Source: Phytoseiulus persimilis
Taxonomy: Eukaryota; Arthropoda; Arachnida; Mesostigmata; Phytoseiidae
DNA: 64,000 nucleotides
Assembly: GCA_037576195.1 (NCBI GenBank)
Contig: CM075103.1
Location: forward strand, 32,882,723 to 32,946,722
Direction: 5' to 3'
Shown here in pieces: positions 22,901-35,200 of this stretch (positions are counted from its first letter, which is position 1; the number at the start of each line of letters is the position of its first letter). The position numbers and the translations under genes were made by a program. The notes under the pieces are model-generated. The model searched no databases. It saw nothing but the letters and a program-made list of their open reading frames with translations, and was not told where the DNA came from.

Positions 22901-24539
22901 ATTTTTTCGCACCCGTTCTTCTGGCAAAGGAAGTCGAATCGACCAAACAGGTCGTTCAGCAGGCCCACCAGCTGGTGGGCCGTCTTGTTGCTCGACATCT
23001 TGGTGAATCCTACGATGTCGGCGAATAAAATCGAAACGTTCTCCATCCGATGCATGTTGAACGGGCGGAACGTCATCTGGTTCGATGATCGTGGCTGCGA
23101 ACAATCGGGAGGGGTACTTTCCTGGCCAAACCTCTGTCTACAAATGCGAACGCGCTAATCCACCGAGGAAGTAGTAGAAACCCACCTGGAGCTGATGGTT
23201 CGCCTCGATATCCATTCCTTCGTCGTCCTCATTGCCTTCTTCGGCCGTGTTGCTCATCAGCCACTGAGCCACTGATGGCGGCATCACGGAGTGGATCATC
23301 TTTTCCTTGAGCTGTTTCTCCAGTTCGAGCTCACGTCGCACGAGAAGCGACTCGCCCACTTTGTAGAACGTGTTCCTCATCGATGTTTCGGCCAAAAGCC
23401 GGATTTTTATGCCGAGAATGTGCGTAGATAGCTGTAGGAGAACCCTGCAACGAGGACCGTCGGAGACAATTAGCTTCCGAGGAACAACGAGAGCATTCGT
23501 CCCCGTGCGTCGATTTAGACCTCGAAACCGACTCTCGTCCTGTTCCCATACTCGAGCGCTCGAGTTTGGAACTCGCAACGCGCAAGGGAGGGTCAGCGGG
23601 GAGAAACGCCCTCCTCGTCGTCTTCGCCGCCCCACAAAAGACTGAACGAGAGGGAGTTCTCGGGCGGAAGAGCAAATGCCCTGGGTCCAGCGATTCTCTG
23701 GATCCGACGGATGCCGGAGTTCGCGCGGAGCTCCGACTGGTGTGAGCAAGGTGGTCTCGCGAATAGTTTTCGGAATTAATTTAGGGAAGTCGGCATGGGC
23801 TGATTTCGATTCAGCCTGACTGATCGCATGGGGAGCAAAATCAACGGAAATCTCAATTACCTGACGGAGAGGATCGTCGCTGTATTGACGTGGTTGAGGA
23901 CGTACCACGACAGAATTTCGAAGGCGGTTGAGTACATTGCGCAGAAAATACAGATGACGTACAAGGGGAGGGGTCCGACGAGTGTGTATGACAAAATGAT
24001 GAAGGAAAGGCAGGTGGAGAAAAAACCTGGAAGAGTTTGCCGCGTTCTCATTTTTAGGCATCTTTCGAACCCGCATTCCTCTGGGACTGACCCGGGCGGT
24101 GACTGGACACTCGGTGACGCATGACGATTTCGCGACCGGGTCCCATGAGCTTCTCGACATAGTCAGATTGCGCTTACCAACTGAGAACGAATGGCTCTCC
24201 TCGAGCTCGTATTCTCCGGGAGGGAGGAGGAACGGTGCCAGAGAGAATCCGGCCACGAGGAATAATGTTGCTAAGGCCAGTCCTGGCGCGTGCTGTTTGT
24301 AGAGCTGTGGCCGGGCGAGCGTGAACGTCAGAAAGCTCAGAGATATGAGCGCCAATGAAAGACAGCCCATCGACACGTAGGGCCACGTGACATAGCCGAC
24401 GATACACACGTACAGAGCGTACACGAGTGCACTGAGAATGACATAAAGCAGAGCGTAACGGAAATGCTGCTCGGTCTGGCTGAAGGAAGTCTGCCGAAAC
24501 TGCTCTTCTAGGACCTTGGAGTCGAAGCGCGGGTTCCAC
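7983..24539 (-). CDS. Adcy9: Type 9 adenylate cyclase, 15 firm exons plus one tentative (5' end missing)
   Basis: Membrane adenylate cyclase that makes cAMP from ATP at the plasma membrane under G-protein control. Exons, 5' to 3': 24178-24539, 23861-24026, 23186-23444, 22800-23094, 22474-22712, (22219-22292), 18243-18450, 17500-17660, 15596-15697, 14527-14790, 13542-13780, 12094-12269, 11001-11234, 9395-9626, 8454-8542, 7983-8156. All sites are GT-AG and phases agree throughout, giving about 1,090 residues. Order: WNPRFDS motif, TM1-6, helical linker ([13 protein letters not shown]), C1a with metal aspartates in [10 protein letters not shown] and TLGDCYYC, Ser-rich C1b with an RRHS site, TM7-12, C2a with [16 protein letters not shown] and [15 protein letters not shown]. 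Catalytic residues are kept. It matches human ADCY9 rather than other isoforms, including the LFVRPP block before TM7. Only about 27 residues follow C2a. The first exon seen starts out of phase, so an upstream N-terminal exon is missing. Confidence 0.93.
18451..22218. other. Longest cyclase intron (about 3.8 kb), contents unassigned
   Basis: No exon of the cyclase is recognised here. A minus-strand stretch at about 21637-21990 resembles parts of ankyrin repeats in two frames ([20 protein letters not shown] and [20 protein letters not shown]), separated by a GTGAGT. A run of ten or so G residues lies near 21190. The other open frames look like chance. Confidence 0.4.
22219..22292 (-). CDS. Adcy9: Tentative cyclase exon joining C1a to C1b
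   Basis: The exon ending at 22474 closes in phase 0, while the next firm exon (18243-18450) needs two bases from upstream. At least one exon of length 3n+2 must therefore lie between them. This 74-bp segment fits: an AG acceptor before 22292, a GT donor after 22219 and an open frame. It reads LNGINVRSI where C1a of the family ends with LKGLKTYLI. The match is weak and the donor (AG then GTCCAC) is poor, so another exon in 18451-22473 could be the real one. Confidence 0.35.
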
Positions 24540-25292
24540 CTGAGGAGTTAAAGTATTGACCCTTACTGACAGTCGGGCAACAACCTCGAATTGAGCAGGC
24601 TTGCGTTTACTCGGCTCACCAAACACTCTAGCAGCGGCGCTGAGTATTGTGTTTGCAGCAAACGTTTTCGAGTCTATGGCCGCAGGGTTCAACTCCCCGA
24701 CAGTAATCCACTCTGCCGGAACTCGCCGGCAACACAGGTCTTTCGCCCCGGAGCCCGGACACTTCAACCCCCTCCCACCCCCTCCCCCTCGACTCCAGGG
24801 AGTGTTCCACCTCGAAGGTTGCGTTCAGAGGAATGAATCCGCACGCGTTGACATTCGCGCTCTGGTCTGAGGTTTTTAAGTTGCTGTCTGGCAGCTCTTT
24901 TCCCGGCGAGAAGGAAGAGATTTTTTCCACGCAGCGAGTCTGGCCGAACCGTCCGAGGGGCTAGTCGCTTCTGGGCCGGCTGTCCCGATGGAGAGGTCCA
25001 GCCGGACACACCGAGTGGGTTTTATGGTTTTTATTTTGTATGCACTCATGCCCGTCCCTGAATGTCAAGTGGGCCCGACACCGAGCTCGAGACGTCGCCC
25101 GGCGTGATTCCTCTGCCGGAAACTTCTCTGTGAAGGCCGAGATTTTCCGGGATATTTCAAGGTGTCTGGAAAGAACACGCTGCGGTTCGTTGGGAATCGT
25201 TCGCGCTGGGGGCGTCCGGCCCCACGGTCCGCAACACGCGGATTGTCTGAAACAGCAAACACCCAAACAAACGAGACGGGAAACCGACGTAG
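24540..25292. other. Region upstream of the first recognised cyclase exon
   Basis: The N-terminal cyclase exon(s) should lie here or further right on the minus strand. They must include the start codon and end with two bases completing an Arg-like codon before WNPRFDS. I looked for a basic stretch with a good donor and could not choose one with confidence. The stretch near 24770-24790 is a C-rich tract. Confidence 0.4.
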
Positions 25293-25643
25293 ATGGAAAA
25301 CAAAAACAAAAGAAGCACTAATGGCGGCGGGAATTCGGACGGAGGCCGAGCTCGGCAACTAGAGCGGCTGAACAAGGACGCCGTACTGGCAGTTCCTGGA
25401 GCGGAACAAATGTTCGCGGATAACGCAGTCCAAAACAGCTCGTCATCGTACTCCGCACTAATGATAGAGGAGAACTGCACCCTGTCTCTGCCGAGTTGCG
25501 GCACGTGCCCCAACGCTTCGCCCTCCAGGGTCACAGTCGGTCCGAAGTCTTCTTCCAATTATCAGATTTGGACGGGCGTCCGAATCGTCATGAAAAACCT
25601 CGACGTTCTCGAACGTTCCGATCTGCTCAGACTGCGACCTTGA
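25293..25643 (+). CDS. Unrecognised ORF, 116 codons
   Basis: An ATG-started frame on the strand opposite the cyclase. The predicted protein begins MENKNKRSTNGGG, is hydrophilic and low-complexity at its start, has an Asn/Ser-rich middle (NAVQNSSSSYSA) and a short Cys-containing segment (LPSCGTCPNAS), and ends KNLDVLERSDLLRLRP. Many codons end in G or C, as in the firm exons. I see no membrane segment and no domain I know. A 134-codon frame overlaps it on the minus strand, so either could be the shadow, or both could be chance. It could also be an exon of a longer gene. Confidence 0.3.
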   Translation: MENKNKRSTNGGGNSDGGRARQLERLNKDAVLAVPGAEQMFADNAVQNSSSSYSALMIEENCTLSLPSCGTCPNASPSRVTVGPKSSSNYQIWTGVRIVMKNLDVLERSDLLRLRP

Positions 25644-28600
25644 AAACGTAGAATGGGACGGTTCGAGACGAAGTCGCTGTGACCTCTGATGACGTGGCGT
25701 GGGGGAGCTTTTTGAACGAAATTGTTCCTGCTGGTCAGGATGTGATCCTTTCTCGTGATCGAATCCCCTGTCTGGTTGAGTCCTCCGCGGATACGTTCGA
25801 CCCTCCGCGTGTTTCCCGAGGCAGGCTCCGATCTGAATCGATGGAGCCCCACACTCGGTGGTTGAGACGGTACTTTGGTTCGTTTTCTCTTCCGCAACAG
25901 GAGACGGAGGAAGTGGGTCACTCACCATGATGCCCTAGCGGCTCGGTCGAACAGTGGGAAGGTGGACACCCGTCGGGGGTAGAGGGTGGTCCCTCGTTGG
26001 AGAAGCGTGTGGTGAAGCTGAGCCGAGTTCATCGAGATCCGCTCACCTTCGGACCACACGGATCGTCGCGTGCTGGCCATTCTCGTCTGAAACGTAGAGA
26101 TGAAAGATTTATGACAACCTCCAGAGCGAATAGTGGATCCGGAGCAGATTGCCAGCCGGCCCTCGACCGAAGAGGATCCGTTGCTCTGGGGCTTCTGCTA
26201 CGAGCGGCTCCGTTCACCGCAGTGGAAACCTCGAGTTCGTTGAAACCGTTTTTATGGCAAGCAGCGAGCCAGGCTCATGCAATTTTGTTCCTGGCCAAGC
26301 CCCAGGCCAGTCAATTACTTGAGCGAGAGCCATTAAAAGCTTGCAGTGAATATTAAAATGAGCGCCGAGTACGACGCTTTCAGGGTAAGAAGCTGGCCGA
26401 GTCGATGGAATGCAATGAATTTGATTCATTGCCTCCGGTTGTCTCATTCCCGTTCCTGCTCGTCTCAGCCTGTGTGCAGAGTTCACATTTTGACGACGGC
26501 GGCGACGACGACGACAGGCAAAAACTCCCCCCACCTCTCCCCTACCCCGCCCCGTCTCCGCGCTCGGAGTAATCATTCCGCGAGCAGGTGGAGGAACTCT
26601 CAAAGCTGATCGACACTGGCTACGATTGCTTCAGAACTCTTTCGTTCCTGCTTTGAAGTTCTAGGAGTCGGCGCTGGACACCGTTTGTCCAGCGGGATTA
26701 TGTTTGTTGAACTCCTGGGGCGGATGTGCGGAAGGACGATGTTCTGACTACAGTCGTTCCAGGCCGGATGCCGTACGTAGAGTTCACGGGAGGCAAACAC
26801 GGGCTCTTCTGGACCTCATTCCCGGTCCGAGCGTAAACAAGATAGCATCGCAGGGGTCATCTTGGCTTAACGCCGCTCTCCACCGAGAGCTTCAGTCCAC
26901 ACAGTTCTCCCTCCGCGCTCCCGAGGTCAGAACAGACTCTTCTCTATTCATTGGAGATCTCGACTGGTTGAGCACTTGAGCGCCCTTGGCCTCGCCGCAC
27001 CTCCGCTGCCTCAGGCCGGATTCTCATCCGGCGACTTGGCCTCGTTTCGTTATGAACGATCGCCAGGCGCGGTGTTTTCCGCAACGGGGATCCCTTCGAG
27101 CTTACAGAGGAGGGCGCCCCTAAATGTCTCATCGCGTCGAGAGCGTCTGCGTTCTTGGTCGCTACCTTCGCGCTAATAGATACAGTCCCGTGGAGTTGAT
27201 GATTCACACCTCTTGCGTCGTTATGCCGGTCGAGTAACGCGGGAAGCAGCTGCCTAAAAAACGACCTTCGCGGGAGGATGGTGCGCAATAAAGCCGCCTC
27301 GTTGCTCCGACACCGCACGCAGGAGAAGCGGCGACGCCTCCAACAACGAAACTTGAGCGCGAACGCCCGCACGACTCCCACCGAGATCCGACTCGAATGC
27401 GCAATGCTCTTTAAAGCTCAATTTTCCACAGCCGCTTGGAAAGTCCGCGCGGATCGGAACCGCGCACCAGACGTACGGGACGTGATACTTCACTCTTGCC
27501 TACGTTCGAAACTTTCGTGTCGGCCCGAAACGCCTTCGATGTGATCGGCATACCTCGCTCGATCAGTCGCTCCGAGCGGATCCCAGCTTAATTTCCCTGA
27601 CAGGATTTTCTCCGTGGTTACGCGCGGGAACTCTCGGGCGCGGGAACTCCTCACTCAGCACCGGCTGTTCCACGGCGAGCGGTCGCGCCAGCGGGAGAAG
27701 GAAGCTGTCTCCTCGGGGAAGAACTGGAGTCAAGTACCTCGCTATCATAATTACGGGGGAACCACTTTTCCTCGCGCGACGGTCAACGGTCAGCCAGCGA
27801 CAACTCGAGTGTGCTCGAACAGCCCCATCGTCCACTAAACCCCCGGTTCCGCACGTGTTTCGCCTGGCCGATATGAGAAAACGGCGCCAGCCGAGACCTC
27901 GGCGGCGCCTCTCGCAAGTTCTCGGGCGGCTCGAACCCCAGATGGATTTCGCTCGTTTTGGATTGATGTCACGCCTTGGACGAAGATTTGACGGATGAAT
28001 TCAATCCACTCCAGAGACAAGTTCGCGTCCCGTTGAGGTGAGAGGTCGCATCATCGGAGATGTAGTTTCATACATCGAGGAGGGCTCATGATGAGGAAAA
28101 ATAGTGAAAAGTACGTGCCCAGGGAGATGCGCGAGTTGCGGCGACGGTAGGACCCCGCAACTTAATCATCCAATGCGGTGATGAGAGTTTATTTCGGAAC
28201 CTGCGCGTTGCCACTCAAATTAATCCTCGTCGTCGCCTATTCCACTACGAACTATGAGATTTTTTGCAGCGAATCGAGGCTGATAATCGCGCACTAGAGG
28301 GTTTCGATGGGTCGAGGAACGCTGAGCGCATTACTGCTTTTGAGCACTTGTCGAGATGCAACGGGAAATACAGACTTTGAGGCTGTTATGGAAAGTTTCG
28401 CAGCAATCAAGGCCCGTCGTGTGCAGTTCTGATGATCGTCATATCGTGATGATATTGAATGAGCTGGGCCTCCCTCCCTCCTGACCCTAAGAATCTCTTA
28501 TGATCCCGAACCAGGTTTCCGTGCGGGCTGAGGAGGGGGAAGGGGTGGGGGGGGGAGGGAGAGCATTCTTGCCGGTTCGCTCCGGGCACGACTTGATGTA

Positions 28601-31519
28601 GATACGACACTGCTCGCAGTGCAGGCTTCGCTGTCTGAGAGAAGCAAACGCGGGAGGGAGCAGAGCGTGTTCCACGTGCTGAACTAATTAAGGGCGGTAT
28701 CCCCACCGCAGCGATTCCCTCTGGAGGCTATATTTCTGGACTCAGTTGGGGTAAATCGGGAAATCTGTGTGGGCGCGTGGCTCACGCAATTGAGCCACAA
28801 AACATCCGCTCGGTCCATGTGTAGTGGGTTGCCAACGAACGATGGGTCTAGGACTAACACGCTCAGACTTGGTGGCGCTCCCGTGACTCATATCGAGGAC
28901 AGTGACAGGCCTGCTATCGACTGGAATCAACTTCTTCAACACAGACGAACATGAGTCCGGAACGTCCGCATCTCCCGGAGATGATGTAAATGTTCGATGA
29001 GAGTTCCCACCCACTCCGGCTCTCACCCGGAGAGAAGGTCCTGTTGGTTCAAGTCCGAGGAGCTCATACAGAGAACAAACTAACGCGCATGGGACCTCCT
29101 TAGAGCAGCCGCCCAGGAGCAGTTAACTCGCGCGTTCGTCGGGTCGGCGCTGGGACACGTTCGAGGAATACTGAGCAGGCCGCGCGATCCGTGTACCCCT
29201 TGTTCAATGCGGAGGTTGTGGTGGTCATAAAGGGAGCTAGGGGGGGGGGGAATGTTATTCCTAGTGCGCGTGCGCTTTCCCACAAACTTTGTACCAAGCC
29301 CGATCTCACGGTGCTTGCCCCGCTCATCTGTTCAGTGATATAACCTGGCCGCATCGGTCAAGGTCATGGACAGAAGGGTTTGCGGAAGGAAAATCTAACT
29401 AACGACCTCCGGTTCTTCCTCGTCCGGAGCCATGAGAGTCACACAAGCTCACAATCTCCAAGATCAAGCTCCAACGGCCGGACAAGCTTATTCCTAGAGA
29501 GTGCGAACGCCTCGTTGCCTCGGGATCCGGAGCCCGAAGTGCCTACGCAGAAGGAGAGGCGGAAAAGCACTTTGTCAGAGTTTCGATAGAATGCAACGCT
29601 CTGAGAGATCCCAGCGCCTGCGGAACTGTTAGAAGCCGCCGAGGCTTACGGCTCTCGGCGGGCAAATCCACGGAGCAATGAAATTTTCAAGAGGTCTTGA
29701 CATCGCTTCAAGGTCACCAGGCAGCGAGCCAACCGGTCTAGGTAAGGACTTCCGTATCACTGATGGCATTGGCGATTGTCGCGGCAGGCACTCGACATCG
29801 GGAAAAAAGATTCGAAAACATTTCAGGAGTTGCGGTCACTAATGGGCGAGGTTCACCCGTCGTCGAGGAGGTGGATGCAGCAAACGACTCGTTCGTTAGA
29901 CCACATTGCATTTCAATGGCTGCGCTCAAGCGAATCCGAGCACGTTCAGTGCCGAACCTTTTGAGCTAGACTCGGTAAATACCCCACGATTCGAGAGAGT
30001 AAATTCCTCATCGTTCGACCAAAGCGGGAAGCTGGCATCGAAGAGAGAAATGAGATCGACGTTCCCCTAATCCCTCCACCTGTCCTCTCGATAGAATCTT
30101 TCTGTCCACCGCGTCCCTCCCGAAAGCCATAGTCTGTTTTACGACCTTGCAGAAGCCTCCATAAGCGACCATCGCCCGCACCGCTCCCTTTTCCCTCGCC
30201 ACAAGGCCTGTCGTCAAGGTCACCGGATCCTCGTCAAGGTCACCGGACCGGGACGTATGTTGAGTCCAATCCTCGTAGCTCAGTTTTCGTTCTTGAATGC
30301 TCATTTCTTGTTGCTGGCGCCGGAAAGTTCGGAAAAACGTCTACAAGCAGAAACACTGCCGAGGACGGGGGGGGGGGGTTATTATCAGATCGGGAGTTTG
30401 AACACTGAGCTCTTTGAAGGGGAACTTCCTCGGGTATCCTCCCGCAAGTTTAACGGTGGCTGCGAGGATTTCGTCTGCACGAAAGCGCCACGGTCAGCTG
30501 ATGGATACCGACTCCTATTAGTCAAGCATCGAGCTGATTATTCATGCTGAATAGCGAGCCATCTTACGGATGGCGCCGAGCTCGAGAGGCACCCGCGCAA
30601 ACAAACTTTTTCCGCCATCCGGAGAGCGAATCTATCCCGAGCACAGTCTCGGACGAGTCAGGAGTTTCCCGAGAGCGGGTTTGCTTCGACCCAACGTTCG
30701 GCCATATCTCCTGGACTTCCGTCGTGGCTTGTCGTGGGATTCGCAATCGGGGCAGGAGCGATGCCTCGGAAAAACCGAAATAGAACAGTTCATGCTTCTC
30801 CACTGACATATTGTGGGTTTGACCGCCAGTTGGGGAAACCGCGACGCAGAAATGTTATTTTTATGAATCTCGCTCAACCGACGGCCTCGGGAGGGAGAAA
30901 GCTCGTCCCCGCTGGAACTTTTGATGAGCGACGTGATTCATCGACCATCGATTCGCGTAATGAGGAAGTTTCGTAGGCTGGGATCGGAAAATTAAGATCC
31001 TGTTCCTCATCAAACATCCAGCGACGCACCGACTGGGCAGTTCGCGTGGACTGATCCGAACGGTGCTTTCGCGATTCCTACTTCACTGGATCGCTCCGAG
31101 TTTTCTGCTCCGCGACGACCCAGATCGCTCGCGAGATTATTTTTTCCAGCGAGGTCACTTCCTTATTGCAATTTCCTCTTTTTGTCGAGCGAAAGTTTGG
31201 ACAGCCGTGCTCCCGAGTAACGATTCCACGACCCACGGCCCAGACGGAGTTGGGGGTGACCTTGACAATTGTCCGCGTCTGGATATCATCAAGCAAATTA
31301 CTATGATCGGCTCTTCGGACTCTCGTGACCGTGGCAGTCGTCTTTTCTCCTCTGGCTCGATGTGGATTTTTCGCGTTTCTCGCGAAAAATACGTTTCCGG
31401 GAGCAAGAACTGTCCTATTTGACAGCTCAGGCGATTCGGGGAGACGCGTCTTTCTCTTGACAACTGCTTGGTTATTTACCGACAAGACGCCTCCACTCTC
31501 GGAGGAAATCCCCTCGCAG
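25644..31519. other. About 5.9 kb with no recognised gene
   Basis: Several short frames occur, none with a family motif. Points noted: an ATG exon-like start at 26358-26384 (MSAEYDAFR followed by GTAAGA), a C-rich and GAC-repeat stretch near 26500-26560, G runs near 28550, 29241 and 30369, and a tandem pair of 17-bp units at 30211-30247. Confidence 0.45.
30211..30247. repeat. Tandem duplication, 20-bp period
   Basis: The 17-mer TCGTCAAGGTCACCGGA occurs at 30211-30227 and again at 30231-30247 with no mismatch, separated by three bases. It is a short local duplication with no clear function. Confidence 0.8.
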
Positions 31520-32218
31520 ACATCAGGAGATCAATGAAATCCGTGATTCGATCTCTCTTCCATCGCCAAAGAGCAATCTTCCCTTCGGAATCTCCCAGCG
31601 GCCCAGCTCCCGCAGTCTGTTCCTTCCGGGGACGCGCAATCAGTCCCGTACGCAGTTTGGCTCGGCTCAGGTTTCCCAGGTGAGGAGGGAAGGTTCGTCC
31701 GAGATTCTGCGGCTGCTCCGTGCAGTGAGCGAAGCCTGAGGATCGCGAAATTCGTTTTCTCTCCTCATCGGAGTCGCAGCCAACCACGAGAGGCGCTGCG
31801 CAACGTGCTCATGAGAGCTTTGAACCCGAGCTTCCAAGGGGACTCCGTCAACATCATGAACGGGATGTCCGGTGTGAGCTTCGGTCTTCGTGAGAGCATC
31901 AAGTCGCGCGTGAGTCACTTAAACGACGAGCGATCAGCATCTCCGCCCCCCCTCCGCAAACGTCCCGGGGCAACGTCCCGCGGCTCAACGTGAGGACCTC
32001 ACGCGATCGGCTCAGAGCTTCCGACGCGCTACAGAGGCTGAGCGAGTGTTGATTATCCTCCCGGTCGGGTGATGTGTCGTTGTTGTTGAGCATTTCGAGT
32101 AGAATAACCGCGTGTTGACCGCGCGTTGATCACCCATCTGTGTGATGACCATATTCCTCGTTCTTTGCAGCTCCATCGAGCCAACCGTCGAGGTGACCGA
32201 CGGGAGCGAACGAGGTGA
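31520..32218 (+). CDS. Candidate spliced gene fragment of unknown function
   Basis: Three exon-like segments can be joined in phase 0. Segment 31520-31679 follows a CTCGCAG acceptor, reads HQEINEIRDSISLPSP and later SRSLFLPGTRN, and ends CAG before GTGAGG. Segment 31793-31909 reads ALRNVLMRALNPSFQGD and SGVSFGLRESIKSR and ends before a consensus GTGAGT. Segment 32171-32218 follows a TTCTTTGCAG acceptor and reads LHRANRRGDRRERTR to a stop. The first segment starts with one base, so an upstream exon would be needed. The content is Ser/Arg-rich with no domain I recognise. Sites like these also arise by chance, so this is only the best splice-supported candidate in the central region. Confidence 0.25.
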
Positions 32219-35200
32219 GCAACTCGCTCGCGAAGTGGGAGCTTTCCCGAACTCGGTGAATCCACCAATCGGCTTAGCAGGCAACGAGCGCGCCAAGGCT
32301 GAAGTCAGCGCCGACCCGACCCAAGTCCGTTTTTGAGGGAAGTTTGCTGCGACGTGATAACGGAGCGACAAAGTTGCGGGAGGCTGCGGGCTCGTCCTTG
32401 AGCTGAGGAGCCCTTTCTGCTCTCAACTGCTGTGTACCGCTGCCAAAACAAATCGGGACAAACGTTTGCTCTCCAGCGAAAACACACTCTCGCTCTCTGG
32501 CACAAAGTATCTCAGTGTGTGAAACACAGCTTTCCCCCCACGGCTGCTACGCCCAGACCCCGGCCGGGGGCTCCGATAAGTGACCGGTTTGCTACTGCCA
32601 ATTTGATTGCAGGTGCCAAACGAGAGACTTTCCATCGCTCATCTCATTTCTACTGCGTTCCACGTGCATAGTGTAACATACTTTGGACGACGGACACACT
32701 CCCGGAGTTGGGGAAAAAGGAAATCGAATTTGTCGCTGCTCCCGAGAACGCATCAACTCCCCCGTCGTAAAAAGGGAATGTCCGTAACGTCGTTTGGATA
32801 TGTTGCCGTCGGCTGATATGTACACGTGATGTAATTGGGTTTGGAGAATTTCAGGTAACCGGCGTCACCGATCCAGAGCTCCTGGGTCGGGGACAGAAGG
32901 AATCCGTCGTTTGGAGCGACCAGACTGGATGGGGAGCTCGCTTTCAAGCTACAGGAAAACGGACACAGTCAGCTCGAAGAGATGATCTGAGGGAGCTGAA
33001 CTCCCCGGACACGAGCGGGGTGGGAGGAGAGCGATTCCCGCGAGTTCGTCACGCAGCGGAAAATCGCGCGGATGATGCGTTCAACAGGATCTTCCGAGTT
33101 TGGGCGCCGATCTTCCCCCAACTCAATGAAGCGACTGGAGCTCCCAAGATGGAACTGCGAATTTTGCGAGTGGCTGTTGCCAGGATTTCCGATCAACAAA
33201 AAGAAGATGGAACACTCACAGCTCTCGATCGATCGAAACTCGCATGTCCGACTGAAAACTTCAAGGAAGCTCTGTCGTCCCCCAACGACAACGCTGAGGA
33301 AGCTAGCGGGACGCTAGGAGTCGGGGTTCTGGTCCGAGCGGAATTCGGCGAGCGCGCCCTCCGCTCCGCCCTGTTTTCGCAACTCACCTTCGAACGAGAG
33401 TCCCTCGAGTTTCCGAGATGGTGTAGGCGTGGGTTGTAGAACCAAGCTCAACCGAACGGCTGCGAGCCGGACGGCCGGAACAGCTGAGTCATAACGACGA
33501 GTTCCATCGTGACTAGCGACTCGCCAGTGAATCCCAGAGCTTCGAACTCTCTGAGACCCAGGATTCTGATCTCAGCCTGTTGCACTCGGGAGGTGAAGCC
33601 GAGACGAGGGTCTGGAGAGTCGATCTGCGAGGGTTTCCCTCCTCCGTCAGGCACACGTTAGGCAACCTTGTCCTCGGACGGGGGAAGGGAACCTCAGCTG
33701 TGTGGCTTCATCCAGCTGGCTCGCGAGTGAGTGAGGCTCGCCTGAGCGAGAGACACGTGCCCAAGGTTCGGAGGGAGTCTGCCGAGGATCCGCGGCTACG
33801 AGACATTTCGAAATACAGCTAGCTCTCTATTTCGTGTTGTTCGTGGGTTTCGGCAACCCTGCCTGCCTGCCGTCTCCTTTCTAAAATACTCTCCGGAGTG
33901 TGAAACCCAGCTGACGTGGGTTGGATAGGAGGTACTCTCGGCCTAGATCCACCGACGCGGTTGCGAGAAAGTCTGAGAGAGCGGTTCCACCAACTGCTCG
34001 TGGGCTGCTTCCGGTGGTGGCTAATAGAACAAGAACTACAGCGCATTACATCAGACCTCATCCCGGAGAGGTTCCTCCTTTCCTCCTCTCTCTTCCCTCC
34101 TTTCCTGAACAGCCTCCTCTCTCTCTCGAAGAGATGGTGAGATGGATCCCTGCTCCGTCGGGCACAAAATAACTCACATGGAATACATGGGACGTATCTC
34201 GGCGAATGAGGCGAGCATTCCGCGATACGCGACTTCCAAGTCGTAACACTCATTGTCAGTAAAGTGTTCATCGCAGTGAATCTTTGCAAAACTCTGTACG
34301 AGCGGGGCTCTCAGATGAATACTGAGCGGCAGATCTGGTGGGCTGCAGGTCTCGACTAACAGAAAGAGGTTGACGTTCGGCGATCAAGATCTAAACAGTC
34401 TCGTGCGATTCAATTGCATCTCAGGACGCTTTCGAGCTGACAGCCTATTATCGTGCAGAACTCAACCGAGTTTCCAGGGAGCGCTCTTGCGCCCACGATC
34501 ACCGCATCAGATTTGAGGGAGAGCACACGAATATAGTGTGATAGCGCCCAAGCATGGGATATTCCGTTTCCTTCGAGTGGGGCGTGGGTTTTGACGAGCT
34601 TCTGACGGTATGGGATCCATGAAGGGTCGCCGGAAGTATCCGCGTGGTTGCTTGGCAATTCACTACTTTCTCCAGATACGGCTATGCTGCAACGATTTTC
34701 CGCTGCTTTGATACTTTCAGCGGCTGTCAGAGGTTTTCCCGGTTCTTGGAATCAGATATCCCGTTGAGTTCCTTCGCGCAAGAAGTAGGCAGCCGTAGGG
34801 AACGGTTTCTGGGAAGCCACATCTGGTTCCCTTATATGGAATGTTTTTTCCTCTTATGTGTTGGATGAATTCGGTTCCTAGCAGTGGGTGATCCTCACAG
34901 CCCCGACGGATATGCACGGTGGACACAATGCCGGTTGCAAGCATGTCAGACCATCCAGAAGGGAGGTTCAGCTCTTCAGAAACGATTTCACACGCATCTT
35001 CTGCTCGGAAAACTTGGGCTCACGAGCGTCGGCCCTATGAGTTTCCTATGGATTTCGTATCGGAACGCTCATTGGAACCCACGCTTGAGATGCATGAGAT
35101 TCAAAGCTGGAGCGAAAAAGAGCTCGAGCGCCACTCATTCGATCTGTTCTGTCCAGAGCTCCCTCTGGCAGTCGGCCGTGACCTTGCCCTTTTTATTATT

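Noticed and set aside
24680-24710. T-loop-like GGTTCAACTCC
   Set aside because: No D-arm or acceptor pairing around it. It lies in ordinary upstream sequence of the cyclase gene.
24174-24767. 197-codon minus-strand frame
   Set aside because: It overlaps the cyclase exon 24178-24539 in another frame. The exon frame has the family match, so this is a shadow.
26358-26656. Possible tiny two-exon gene (MSAEYDAFR + VEELSKLIDTGYD...)
   Set aside because: The joined product is only about 31 residues. A faint resemblance to the start of MOZART1 proteins breaks off after DTG. More likely chance, though the start context is good.
29045-29065. B-box-like GGTTCAAGTCC
   Set aside because: The flanking bases do not form the five-pair T-stem and no A-box lies upstream.
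33020-33439. 139-codon plus-strand frame that reads like protein
   Set aside because: Overlapping plausible frames on the other strand and no motif. Not enough to call.
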